Shown here piece after piece: positions 16,630 through 24,196 of a stretch of DNA of 38,468 bases. Both the position numbers and the translations under genes were made by a program. Source of the stretch: Chthoniobacteraceae bacterium (GTDB taxonomy: Bacteria; Verrucomicrobiota; Verrucomicrobiia; Chthoniobacterales; Chthoniobacteraceae). Numbering within the stretch: position 1 is the stretch's first letter; the number at the start of each line of letters is the position of its first letter. The stretch covers positions 1-38,468 of the forward strand of contig CANFTB010000043.1 in the NCBI GenBank assembly GCA_947449735.1, in the 5' to 3' direction. The notes under the pieces are model-generated. The model worked only from the letters and a program-made list of their open reading frames with translations, was not told the DNA's origin and did no database searches.

Positions 16630-17403
16630 ATGAACCTCCCCATCCACCTCTACAAATTGCGCCTCGGCGCGCACATTTTCATCGCAAGTCTTGCGCTCAG
16701 CTCCGCCTCGTTTGCAGACGACCCGACCAAACCAAACGCTCAGCCTGAGGTCCCGAATACCATTCGTGCCTTCATTGATGATGAAGCGCCCGGATGGAGA
16801 AACCTCGGTTCTGCGGACTTTGCCAAGGTCAACAGCGCAGACGACACCTGGAGCTGGCATGAGGACGGCCTCCACTGCACCGGACAGCCGGTCAGCGTGA
16901 TTCGTACGGCAAAGGAATACGGTAACGTGGAAATGGTTGTGGAGTGGAGCCATCAAAAGTCTGCGGGCAACTCCGGCGTCTTCATGTGGACGACACCGGC
17001 CTCGATCGAAAAGCTCACAACAGACGCCAAACCCGGCCTTCCAAAAGGGATCGAAGTACAAATCCTCGACCACGGCTACACAGAGCTTATGAAGTCTAGA
17101 GGCCAGAAGACAGACTGGTTTGGCACAAACGGCGACGTCTTTACTGTGGGCGTCCAAATGACGCCGTTCCCCCCGCTGTCCCCCGACGGCCGGCGCAGCT
17201 TTCCCCGCAAACACCTAAGCAAAGGTCATGGCGAGTGGAACCACTACTACATTCGCGCCATCAACGGCGAGGTGCGGCTTTGGGTGAATGGAGAGGAAGT
17301 CTCCGGAGGCACCGCGATCGAGCCTTCGAAGGGATATATCTGCCTCGAGAGCGAAGGCTCACCCATCATTTTCAGAAAACTGCGGATCAGGGAATTGCCA
17401 TAG
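16630..17403 (+). CDS. DUF1080 (3-keto-disaccharide hydrolase/lyase family) secreted protein
   Basis: From the ATG at 16630 the protein has 257 residues with a signal peptide (hydrophobic FIASLALSSASFA). The PF06439-type jelly-roll follows: WSWHEDGLHCTGQPVSVIRT, NVEMVVEWSHQKSAGNSGVFMW, KGIEVQILDHGY, EWNHYYIRAINGEVRLWVNGEEVSG and GYICLESEGSPIIFRKLRIRELP. Family members are laminin-G-like folds, some of which cleave 3-keto glycosides made by Gfo/Idh dehydrogenases. The upstream in-frame extension to 16309 lies inside the DUF6807 gene and is not used. It is convergent with the NHL-propeller gene (38 bases between stops). Confidence 0.9.
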   Translation: MNLPIHLYKLRLGAHIFIASLALSSASFADDPTKPNAQPEVPNTIRAFIDDEAPGWRNLGSADFAKVNSADDTWSWHEDGLHCTGQPVSVIRTAKEYGNVEMVVEWSHQKSAGNSGVFMWTTPASIEKLTTDAKPGLPKGIEVQILDHGYTELMKSRGQKTDWFGTNGDVFTVGVQMTPFPPLSPDGRRSFPRKHLSKGHGEWNHYYIRAINGEVRLWVNGEEVSGGTAIEPSKGYICLESEGSPIIFRKLRIRELP

Positions 17404-17441
17404 GTCCATCTGACGGTTCGCGCCCGCTTGTTTGCCGCGCT

Positions 17442-18536
17442 TCAATCAAGCCGCTGAAGCCTGACGGGATAGGTCTGGAACGCGTTCCATTGGCAGACAA
17501 TCAAGTCTCCATTCTCGAGAGCGCAAACGTCGTGCGCGTGCTCAAACACGTCCTCTTTGCGCAGCAGCGGACGGGGTTTGTCCCCGTCATACACCGGCGC
17601 CTCCCCACCCAGCGCCGCAACCAACCGGTTGGACTCGTCCAAAACCACAACAAATCCGGAGGCCATGGGCAGGAATTTACCTTCCGCCGACTTGGACCAG
17701 CAGACTCCCGCAAACACCTCGCGCCCCTTCACCACAGGCCTGCAGACATAGGCGCCGGGCGTTTCAATCGACCCCATGTACTCACCATCCAGCGAAAACC
17801 GCCGGAATGACTGGTCTGCGCGGGACGTGACCAGCAGCGATGCGTTACTGGAACCCGCTCGAGTATCCAAAGCGATCCCGTGACAACTGTTCAAGCGCTG
17901 CTCGAGAGGCACCCCGTCCTTGCCGCCAAAGCGTTTGATAAACCTCCCCCTGGAGTCATAGTGCAACACGAAGTTCGAACCGTATCCGTCGGCTACGTAG
18001 ATGTCTCCATTCGGAGCGACCGCGGTTTCCGTAGGGTTGAAAAACATTCCAGGTTCGTACGCTCCCACCGCCATGGGATGGCTGATCGAAAAGATCTCCC
18101 GCCCGTTGAGATCCACCTTCGTCACCCTCCCCGTCTGCCGGTAGGCTCCATTACCTGACTTCCACAACCCCGAGTCGGTCACCAGTAGAAACTCCTCGCC
18201 GTTCTCCTCGAGCAGCGTAAGTCCGTGCCCGCCCGGCCAAACCGACCCCCAAGAGTCGAGGATTATCCCGTCGTTCTGGAAGACCAGCATCTGGTTGTTC
18301 GAGTGGTCACCAATCATGAACAAGCGGCCGTCGCGAACCTGCACCATTTCATGGCAGTTCAAAATCGGGTGGTTTCGGCCCTGTCCGGGAGCCACCCAGT
18401 CTTTCACGACCTTGTAGCGGTGCCGCCCCTGTCCGACAATGAGGTCTTTCTTTGGATCTGCGCCTCGGGATTGCTGCACCCAAAGACCTAGAGTGGCGGA
18501 GGATAGACCCGCAAGAAAATGGCGTCGACTTGTCAT
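17442..18536 (-). CDS. Tat-exported NHL/six-bladed beta-propeller protein
   Basis: The ATG at 18536 starts a twin-arginine signal (TSRRHFLAGLSSATLGL) and gives 364 residues; the 52 upstream in-frame codons lack family features. The body carries NHL-type blades: NCHEMVQVRDGRLFMIGDHSNNQMLVF, GGHGLTLLEENGEEFLLVTDSG, TAVAPNGDIYVADGYGSNFVLHYDSRG, NSCHGIALDTRAG and FEHAHDVCALENGDLIVCQWN. It resembles the propeller of peptidyl-alpha-hydroxyglycine-lyase-like proteins and is a paralogue of the product of the gene at 24197, but is shorter by one inserted module. It probably binds a sugar or a partner protein in the periplasm. It is divergent from the dehydrogenase gene at 18679. Confidence 0.85.
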   Translation of the reverse strand: MTSRRHFLAGLSSATLGLWVQQSRGADPKKDLIVGQGRHRYKVVKDWVAPGQGRNHPILNCHEMVQVRDGRLFMIGDHSNNQMLVFQNDGIILDSWGSVWPGGHGLTLLEENGEEFLLVTDSGLWKSGNGAYRQTGRVTKVDLNGREIFSISHPMAVGAYEPGMFFNPTETAVAPNGDIYVADGYGSNFVLHYDSRGRFIKRFGGKDGVPLEQRLNSCHGIALDTRAGSSNASLLVTSRADQSFRRFSLDGEYMGSIETPGAYVCRPVVKGREVFAGVCWSKSAEGKFLPMASGFVVVLDESNRLVAALGGEAPVYDGDKPRPLLRKEDVFEHAHDVCALENGDLIVCQWNAFQTYPVRLQRLD

Positions 18537-18678
18537 GGAAGAGGTCGAAATACTCCATTCTTTCGGCACTGTTTCCAACTCTAAAACAGCACCAGAAAGA
18601 GCGGCAAAGAGTTCAGCCGTCACTCCGCGGAGAAAAAAAACTCTCCTCCAAGACGCGCTTCCCTGCACAGAATCGGGG

Positions 18679-19635
18679 ATGAACATCGTCATACTCGATG
18701 CCTATACGGCAAACCCCGGCGACTGCAGTTGGAACGCACTGGAGACACTTGGAGCCTGTAAATTTCACGACAGGACGGCTCCCTCTGATGTAATCAGCAG
18801 GGCAGCCGAGGCAGATGTTCTGCTCACCAACAAGACTCCCCTCGGACGGGACATCATTTCGCAACTGCCGCGACTGAAATACATCGGGGTGCTCGCGACC
18901 GGCTATAACGTCGTCGACATCGCAGCCGCGAGGGAGCGCGGGATTCCCGTTTGCAACGTCCCGGAATATGGCACATCCAACACGGCTCAGGCGGCCTTTG
19001 CCCTTCTGCTGGAGCTCACAAACCGCACCGGTCACCACGCTGATACCGTCAGGGCCGGACGCTGGAGCGCCTCCAAGGATTTCTGCTACTGGGACGGCCC
19101 CCTGGTTGATCTTCATGGAGCCACACTTGGCATTGTCGGGTGTGGAAAAATAGGCCAAACCGTTGCCCGCATGGGCCGTGCCTTCGGCATGAGAGTGTTG
19201 GCGCACCGCCGCAATCCTCCGGCTGGAGGCGACTTTGAATATGTCACCCTGGAGGCGCTACTCAGACAAAGCGATGTGGTCAGCCTTCACTGCCCCCTCA
19301 CGGAAGACACAAAGGAGCTGATCAACAAGGAGCGCCTCTCGTGGATGAAACCAAGCGCCCTGCTGATCAATACGGCGAGAGGTCCGCTTGTAAACGAGGC
19401 GGATCTGGCCGCAGCTCTGGAAAGAGGCGTCATCGCCGGCGCCGGGCTGGACGTGCTGTCCGCCGAGCCACCGCCCGCAGACAACCCCCTGCTCAACGCC
19501 AAAAACTGCATCATCACTCCCCACATCGCATGGGCGACTCCCGACGCCAGAAAACGGTTGATTGCGGAGACTGCCGAAAACGTCCGCCTATGGCAGCTGG
19601 GCAGTCCTCGAAACGTGGTGAACGCCGCGGTTTGA
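18679..19635 (+). CDS. D-2-hydroxyacid dehydrogenase (glycerate dehydrogenase-like)
   Basis: From the ATG at 18679 the protein has 318 residues, typical for the family; the longer open frame overlaps the divergent propeller gene. The N-terminal substrate domain contains YIGVLATGYNVVD and VPEYGTSNTAQAAFALLLEL. The Rossmann signature is LGIVGCGKIGQTVARMGRAFGM; the catalytic Arg is in INTARGPLVNE, the Glu in AGLDVLSAEPP, and the His in ITPHIAWAT. It would reduce hydroxypyruvate or a related 2-keto acid with NAD(P)H. The PEYGTSNTAQAA loop is the form found in HprA-like glycerate dehydrogenases. Its genomic neighbours do not define the pathway. Confidence 0.93.
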   Translation: MNIVILDAYTANPGDCSWNALETLGACKFHDRTAPSDVISRAAEADVLLTNKTPLGRDIISQLPRLKYIGVLATGYNVVDIAAARERGIPVCNVPEYGTSNTAQAAFALLLELTNRTGHHADTVRAGRWSASKDFCYWDGPLVDLHGATLGIVGCGKIGQTVARMGRAFGMRVLAHRRNPPAGGDFEYVTLEALLRQSDVVSLHCPLTEDTKELINKERLSWMKPSALLINTARGPLVNEADLAAALERGVIAGAGLDVLSAEPPPADNPLLNAKNCIITPHIAWATPDARKRLIAETAENVRLWQLGSPRNVVNAAV

Positions 19636-19728
19636 GGTCCAGATCGCCTCAGCCCCCGGACGCAGCCCCCCTGTTCTTCAGGATTCACGCATCGGACGGA
19701 GACGGCCGCAGGTCCTTAAATCGGGGCC

Positions 19729-20910
19729 TCAATGAGCCAGCGCCTTTCGCAAAACAGGCTCGAATACATCGGCTTGCCGCATGAATCCGAGGTCGTTGGC
19801 ATGCGAAGCGTCGGTTGCCCCCTCCGTGTCCGTACCATAGAGCGCGTCGCCTTCGATGTAATACAGGTTCTTCACTCCGAGTTTTTGCAAATTCTCCCAA
19901 GCAGCCCTCAGGGCGGCGTGATTTTCATCATGAAACTTCTTTTTCGCAGGCGTGATCCAGTCGTTGGTGAAACGCCTGTCCTCCACCAGCACGATCGGCG
20001 TCGCCGGGCGAGCAGACCGCAACTGCTGCACAAGGGGAACGCACTTCGCCGTGACGTCAGCCGGCGACATGTTGGGCAGACAGTCAATGACGTAAACCGC
20101 CGCATCCAACTGGCAGAGATAGTCCCCCACGGCGGAGTCCATGCGTCCATTTCCAGAAAAACCCAGATTCAGAACAGGCCGGTCCAATCGGCGGCCAAGA
20201 ATGGCGGAATGCACCATGCCGGGGCGGCTGGCACAAGCTCCATGCGTAATGGACGTTCCGTAAAACACCACGGGCTTTGGTCTCGGCGCCAGCCCCTCAA
20301 ACCGGGCCCCCTTTGAAACTCCAATCTTGAGCATCTCAACCCCGTTGTAGAGCGGCAGGTAAGCCGCGTATTCGCGCACGCCGGGCGCCAGACCCTTGAT
20401 CACCTCGACACGAACCTCCTGAGCCGCGGGCTTCGAAACCATCACCCACCGCCACTTGCCGGACTCATCCCTGGCGTAAAAATCGACTCCGCTCACCCCT
20501 GTCGCAGGCATGTGTGGCATCGCGATGTTGGACTTCGTGAGCTTGTAATGCACGTGCAAAGCAGACGCGTCGGTTTTAAAACGAACCATCATCCCGGCGC
20601 TGTCCCTGCTCAGCTTCCAAACGTTCTGCGTCACTGTTTTTTCAGCTGCCGCCGGAAGCCGGTCAAAATAACTCAGCCTTTCCTGGTCCGGCCATTCGCG
20701 GCCCTCCAATCCCCACTGCGTCACATCATGCCAGTCCACCGCGTCCTCGGACGCTTTGCTAGAGGCCAGCGCGGCATCCAGCTTTGAGATTTCTGGTGCC
20801 TTCGACAGAGGCACCGAGGCAGCCGCCTGTGCATGGCTGGCGGTGGCCAAAAGCATCGAAGTCAGAATCCCGACGGCGAACGCCGGACTAGCGAATTTGT
20901 ATCTTTTCAT
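19729..20910 (-). CDS. Secreted SGNH/GDSL hydrolase with N-terminal GxDLY domain
   Basis: The protein has 393 residues with a signal peptide (hydrophobic FAVGILTSMLLATASHAQA). An N-terminal beta domain (about 50-205) carries GVDFYARD, the GxDLY-type motif. The C-terminal SGNH domain has VVFYGTSITHG with catalytic Ser220, GFSGNGRM (oxyanion Gly/Asn), IDCLPNMSP, LVEDRRF, and DASHANDLGF with the Asp/His pair near the C-terminus. Such proteins are carbohydrate or acyl-ester esterases in the periplasm. The two-domain order matches the PVC/Bacteroidota family. It is monocistronic as far as can be seen, with purU 109 bases upstream on the same strand. Confidence 0.92.
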   Translation of the reverse strand: MKRYKFASPAFAVGILTSMLLATASHAQAAASVPLSKAPEISKLDAALASSKASEDAVDWHDVTQWGLEGREWPDQERLSYFDRLPAAAEKTVTQNVWKLSRDSAGMMVRFKTDASALHVHYKLTKSNIAMPHMPATGVSGVDFYARDESGKWRWVMVSKPAAQEVRVEVIKGLAPGVREYAAYLPLYNGVEMLKIGVSKGARFEGLAPRPKPVVFYGTSITHGACASRPGMVHSAILGRRLDRPVLNLGFSGNGRMDSAVGDYLCQLDAAVYVIDCLPNMSPADVTAKCVPLVQQLRSARPATPIVLVEDRRFTNDWITPAKKKFHDENHAALRAAWENLQKLGVKNLYYIEGDALYGTDTEGATDASHANDLGFMRQADVFEPVLRKALAH

Positions 20911-21019
20911 GTGGGGGTGATTCCAACCTTAGGCAATCCAAAGCCCGCACGCAATCCACCACCCGTAGCGGAGGACGGACCTTTGGCATGTTGCGACTAG
21001 ACGTTAGCGCCGCAGCGGC

Positions 21020-21874
21020 TCAGTCCCGGAACACCGTCGTGCGGTTTCCTCGCACAAGGACACGCTCAGCCAAGTGGTACCGAAGCCCTCGCGCCAGAGC
21101 TAGTCGCTCACAGTCCCGTCCCAGACGCAGCAAATCTTCCTCTGAATGATAGTGCTCAACGCGCACCACCTCCTGCTCGATGATCGGCCCCTCGTCCAAA
21201 TCCGCAGTGGCGTAGTGACACGTCGCCCCGATCAGCTTCACGCCACGGAAATAGGCCCTTTGATATGGATTCGCTCCGACAAAGGAGGGAAGGAAGCTGT
21301 GGTGGATGTTCATCAGCCGTGAGGGCCACCGCTCGCAAATTTCTGTCGGTAGAATCTGCATGTAGCGCGCCAGCACCACAAGGTCAGCTCCCAAAGAAGT
21401 CCACAGAGCCTCCATTTCAGCAAAAGCCTCACGTCGGTTCTGGGGCGTCACCGGCACCCAATGAAACGGAATACCCTCTCTTTCGGCGAATGGCCGCAGC
21501 GTTTCGTGATTAGAGATCACACACGGAATGTCGAACGCGAGCTCTCCGGAGCGCCAGCGCCAGAGCAGGTCTGCTAGGCAATGCCCGAGCTTGCTGACCA
21601 TCAAAACCACCTTCGGCCGGGCTTCTGCGGGGCGCAGCGACCATTCGGCCCCCAGTTCCTGCGCGAGCGGCGCAATGACAGTTCGCAATGCTTCCAACCC
21701 GTTCCGCAGGGTTGCCGTTTCAATCTCCATCCGGGTGAAAAACCAACCGTCCTTGGGATCGGTGAACTGGGCCACCTCCTTCAAATTACCCCCCTGATGC
21801 GCCACAAGATTCGTAATGCGAGCCAGCAATCCAATCTTGTCCGGGCACGAAAGTCTTAAAAGGGTGGTCTGCAT
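21020..21874 (-). CDS. purU: Formyltetrahydrofolate deformylase
   Basis: From the ATG at 21874 the protein has 284 residues, the usual PurU size; 31 extra in-frame codons upstream are not family-like. The N-terminal ACT domain (TLLRLSCPDKIGLLARITNLVAHQGGNL) is followed by a formyltransferase-type domain with MVSKLGHCLADLLWRW, ISNHETLRPFAEREGIPF, VLARYMQILP, MNIHHSFLPSFVGANPY (catalytic Asn/His region) and DLDEGPIIEQEVVRVEH (catalytic Asp). It hydrolyses 10-formyl-THF to formate and THF, balancing one-carbon pools. A purine-rich AGGGA stands about seven bases before the start, one of the better SD-like sequences in the window. It is divergent from the thioredoxin-like gene. Confidence 0.96.
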   Translation of the reverse strand: MQTTLLRLSCPDKIGLLARITNLVAHQGGNLKEVAQFTDPKDGWFFTRMEIETATLRNGLEALRTVIAPLAQELGAEWSLRPAEARPKVVLMVSKLGHCLADLLWRWRSGELAFDIPCVISNHETLRPFAEREGIPFHWVPVTPQNRREAFAEMEALWTSLGADLVVLARYMQILPTEICERWPSRLMNIHHSFLPSFVGANPYQRAYFRGVKLIGATCHYATADLDEGPIIEQEVVRVEHYHSEEDLLRLGRDCERLALARGLRYHLAERVLVRGNRTTVFRD

Positions 21875-21987
21875 CCCCCTATCCCTGCCATGAGCTATGG
21901 CAAAACGGGAAAATATTTTTTCAAAAGACACGCGGGCTCGGGAAAACAGGTGGATTTTCCCATCCAAACCGAGTGCATTGGTCCCCT

Positions 21988-22587
21988 ATGGCTGCCACTC
22001 AATCCACCATGCTTGCTCTGGGAACCCCCGCTCCGGCGTTTGCCTTGCCGAATGTTGCCAGCGGCGCAGTCACCTCCCTCAAATCCTCGGCAGAGGGACT
22101 GCCCTTCCTCGTGATTTTCCTCTGCGCTCACTGCCCGTACGTCCTCCACGTAGCCCCCGAACTGGCAAGGATCGCACGCGACTACAGCGACAAACCGCTC
22201 AAGATTTTTGGAATTACATCCAACGACATTGCCGAGTATCCGCAGGATGCCCCGGCGCCCACGGCCGACTTCGCACGCGAACACGGGCTCCAGTTCCCCA
22301 TCCTTTTTGACGAAACCCAGGAGATCGCCCGCGCCTATACCGCCTCCTGTACTCCGGACTTTTTCCTTTTCGGCGCCGACCACACTCTTTTCTACCGTGG
22401 CCAAATCGATGGCTCACGTCCGATGCGAAGCGCCGAAAGACCAGGATCAGGCGTGCTGAACGGAGCGGAACTCCGCGAAGCGATCGACGCCGTTCTTGCG
22501 GGACTCCCTGCGCCGGAGGTCCAGCGGCCGAGTATTGGATGCAGCATCAAATGGAAGTCCGGCGCAACGGGCGCGTCCAGTCACTAA
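21988..22587 (+). CDS. Thioredoxin-fold (AhpC/TSA-like) protein
   Basis: The ATG at 21988 gives 199 residues; an ATG five codons earlier is possible. The protein is a cytosolic peroxiredoxin/thioredoxin-like family member: LGTPAPAFALPNVASG, LVIFLCAHCPYV with a CxxC active site, TPDFFLFGADHTLFYRGQIDGSRP with the cis-Pro loop. The family is common in bacteria as a 'thioredoxin family protein' and presumably handles thiol-disulfide exchange or peroxide. The C-terminal QRPSIGCSIKW segment with another Cys is typical of this family. Its end overlaps the open frame of the following exonuclease gene, but the preferred start of that gene lies 11 bases downstream, so the two probably share a transcript. 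Confidence 0.88.
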   Translation: MAATQSTMLALGTPAPAFALPNVASGAVTSLKSSAEGLPFLVIFLCAHCPYVLHVAPELARIARDYSDKPLKIFGITSNDIAEYPQDAPAPTADFAREHGLQFPILFDETQEIARAYTASCTPDFFLFGADHTLFYRGQIDGSRPMRSAERPGSGVLNGAELREAIDAVLAGLPAPEVQRPSIGCSIKWKSGATGASSH

Positions 22588-22598
22588 GACCACAAGCC

Positions 22599-23141
22599 AT
22601 GGCGCGCGACATCGTCTACTTTGACCTCGAAACGCAACGCACCGCCAATGACGCGGGCGGTTGGGACAAAAAAAGGGAGATGGGGATGTCCATCGGTGTG
22701 ACTTATTCCACCGGACTTGGAGAATACCGCATCTACCGCGAAAAGGAGGTTCACGAGCTGGTCGAGCAGCTGGTGAAAGCGGACCTGGTCGTGGGCTTCA
22801 ACGTTATCAGCTTCGACTACGAAGTTCTCGGTGCGTACACCGTCTTGGACCTCGCCCACACTGCCAGAACGCTGGACCTCATGGTGGACATTGAAAAGAC
22901 CCTCGGCCACCGACTGAAGCTCGACGTCCTCGCCACGGCAACCTTGGGAGTTGGCAAGACCGGCGACGGTCTCGACGCGATCCGCTGGTGGAGAGAGGGG
23001 CGGATACTGGAGATAGCCGAATACTGCTGCTTTGACGTGAAGTGCACTAAACTGGTCCATGAATACGGCATGGCGCACAAAGAGCTGAAATACACCGACA
23101 AGTTCCGAAACCGTCGCTCGGTCGCCGTGAACTGGAGCTGA
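22599..23141 (+). CDS. RNase H-like 3'-5' exonuclease-type protein
   Basis: From the ATG at 22599 (MARDIVYFDLETQ) the protein has 180 residues. The DEDD-type motifs are visible: YFDLETQR (ExoI, Asp/Glu), VVGFNVISFDYEVL (ExoII Asp), LGHRLKLDVLATATLGVGKTGDGLDAIRWWREG, and YCCFDVKCTKLVHEYG near the C-terminus (third Asp). This is the small stand-alone ribonuclease-H-like family found in PVC bacteria, related to YprB-type helicase-associated nucleases. The substrate is unknown. It follows the thioredoxin-like gene closely and precedes infC by about 240 bases containing two hairpins. Confidence 0.82.
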   Translation: MARDIVYFDLETQRTANDAGGWDKKREMGMSIGVTYSTGLGEYRIYREKEVHELVEQLVKADLVVGFNVISFDYEVLGAYTVLDLAHTARTLDLMVDIEKTLGHRLKLDVLATATLGVGKTGDGLDAIRWWREGRILEIAEYCCFDVKCTKLVHEYGMAHKELKYTDKFRNRRSVAVNWS

Positions 23142-23179
23142 GCCGGCGCGGAAGCAAATCGGCAAGCCCCCCTTTTTGC

Positions 23180-23210
23180 TTGCACCTGGGGGCGATAACG
23201 CCTAGTGCAA
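23180..23210 (+). other. Nested inverted repeat downstream of the exonuclease gene
   Basis: TTGCAC...GTGCAA enclose an inner GGCG-ATAA-CGCC hairpin, giving a stem with an internal loop. There is no T-run after it, so a terminator is not clear. It lies 39 bases after the exonuclease stop and 170 bases before IF-3 and might be an RNA leader element or a protein site. Confidence 0.35.
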
Positions 23211-23263
23211 ATGGGTGGAAACGGGTTGCAGGTCAGCACGTTTCCTGTGGGCCGGGTATCGCA

Positions 23264-23285
23264 GCCGGCTCTCAACCGAGCCGGC
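23264..23285 (+). promoter_or_regulatory. GC-rich hairpin in the infC leader
   Basis: GCCGGCTC-TCAACC-GAGCCGGC is a perfect eight-pair stem with a six-base loop, about 100 bases upstream of the probable IF-3 start and without a T-run. It is stable enough to matter in the transcript and could take part in leader regulation of infC or act as an RNA end. Which is not decidable here. Confidence 0.45.
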
Positions 23286-23382
23286 AAATGTAGGGTAACC
23301 TGCTGATGCTGAACTGCGAGTTACATTCCAACCGGGTCCGACCGCAAGCTCCCCGAAGCCGGATCCCCACCAGCTCCGAACT

Positions 23383-24021
23383 ATCCAAATCCAGCAGTAT
23401 CGAGTCAATCAGAGGATCCGCGCCCGCGAAGTGCGCGTGATCGTAGCATCCACCGGCCAGCAGCTTGGCATTCTGAAAATTCAGGATGCTTTGAGGGCGG
23501 CGCAGACAGCAGGCTTGGACCTCGTGGAGGTTGCTCCCACAGCAAACCCTCCCGTCTGCCGAATCGTCGATTTCGGCAAGTTCAAGTACGAGATCTCCAA
23601 GCAGGACAAAGAGAAAAAGCAGGCGTCCAGCAAGCTGAAGGAGATCAAGTTCCGGGTGAATATCAGCGAGCACGACTACGAGACGAAGATGCGCCATGGA
23701 GAGGAGTTTCTGGACCGTGGCAACAAGGTCCGGGTGCAGCTTCAATTCCGAGGCCGCGAGAATGCGCACAAAGATCTAGGAATGAAGCTGATGCAGCGAA
23801 TCAGCGCGGATTTCTCAACGATGGCCGCAGTGGAGCAGCTTCCCAAACTCATGGGAAGGGCGGTCACGATGACTCTGGCTCCTCTCCCAGTGAACAAGCG
23901 GAAGCGTCGTTTCGCCAAAATGGAATTCCTTCCCGAGGACGATCACGCGCAGGACGATGATCATGATGATGACGTTGACCACGAAGGTGACGAAGCCGAG
24001 ACCGCGGCGGCAAAACAGTAA
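23383..24021 (+). CDS. infC: Translation initiation factor IF-3, probably non-AUG start
   Basis: IF-3 binds the 30S subunit, blocks premature 50S joining and proofreads the initiator codon. The conserved N-domain begins YRVNQRIRAREVRVIV, then GLDLVEVAPTANPPVCRIVDFGKFKYE, the linker KEIKFRVNISEHDYETK and the C-domain VRVQLQFRGREN. No ATG exists in frame before the conserved block; a GTG at 23431 would delete the conserved RVNQRIR segment. The frame is open back to a TAA near 23300, with ATC codons at 23383 and 23389 and CTG earlier. A rare start such as ATC therefore fits the known AUU-type autoregulation of infC. The C-terminal tail is an unusual Asp/His-rich stretch. No rpmI-rplT follows. 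Length is about 212 residues. Confidence 0.93.
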   Translation: MQIQQYRVNQRIRAREVRVIVASTGQQLGILKIQDALRAAQTAGLDLVEVAPTANPPVCRIVDFGKFKYEISKQDKEKKQASSKLKEIKFRVNISEHDYETKMRHGEEFLDRGNKVRVQLQFRGRENAHKDLGMKLMQRISADFSTMAAVEQLPKLMGRAVTMTLAPLPVNKRKRRFAKMEFLPEDDHAQDDDHDDDVDHEGDEAETAAAKQ

Positions 24022-24052
24022 TGACGCCCTAGTACGTTTTCATCCGTTCTTG

Positions 24053-24086
24053 AAAAGACCCGCAGCCGTCTGCGGGTTCTTTTTTT
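24053..24086 (+). terminator. Strong rho-independent terminator of infC
   Basis: AAGACCCGCAG-CCGT-CTGCGGGTTCTT forms an almost perfect stem followed by seven Ts, about 30 bases after the infC stop. It separates infC from the following propeller gene and shows that the ribosomal protein genes usually behind infC are not cotranscribed here. Confidence 0.95.
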
Positions 24087-24143
24087 ACCTTAAGCCGGGC
24101 GTCGACAGCCTTGCCTCTTCAAAAACCTTCTATGCTAGGACGT

Positions 24144-24172
24144 CTTGAAAGATTGTCCTTCGAGACCTAAAT
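24144..24172 (+). promoter_or_regulatory. Candidate sigma70-type promoter
   Basis: TTGAAA, a 17-base spacer, and TAAATT stand directly upstream of the propeller gene at 24197, just after the infC terminator. The predicted transcript start would be near 24179, leaving a leader of under 20 bases. This is the best -35/-10 match I found in the window, but it is judged by eye. Confidence 0.45.
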
Positions 24173-24196
24173 TCCCCAAACAGAACCCACTTGATC

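Noticed and set aside
23207..23310. tRNA-like or small-RNA gene in the infC leader
   Set aside because: There are hairpins, but no acceptor/T-arm arrangement or CCA end could be fitted.
23431..24021. infC starting at the GTG at 23431
   Set aside because: This would remove the conserved RVNQRIRARE segment of the IF-3 N-domain, which is encoded in frame directly upstream.
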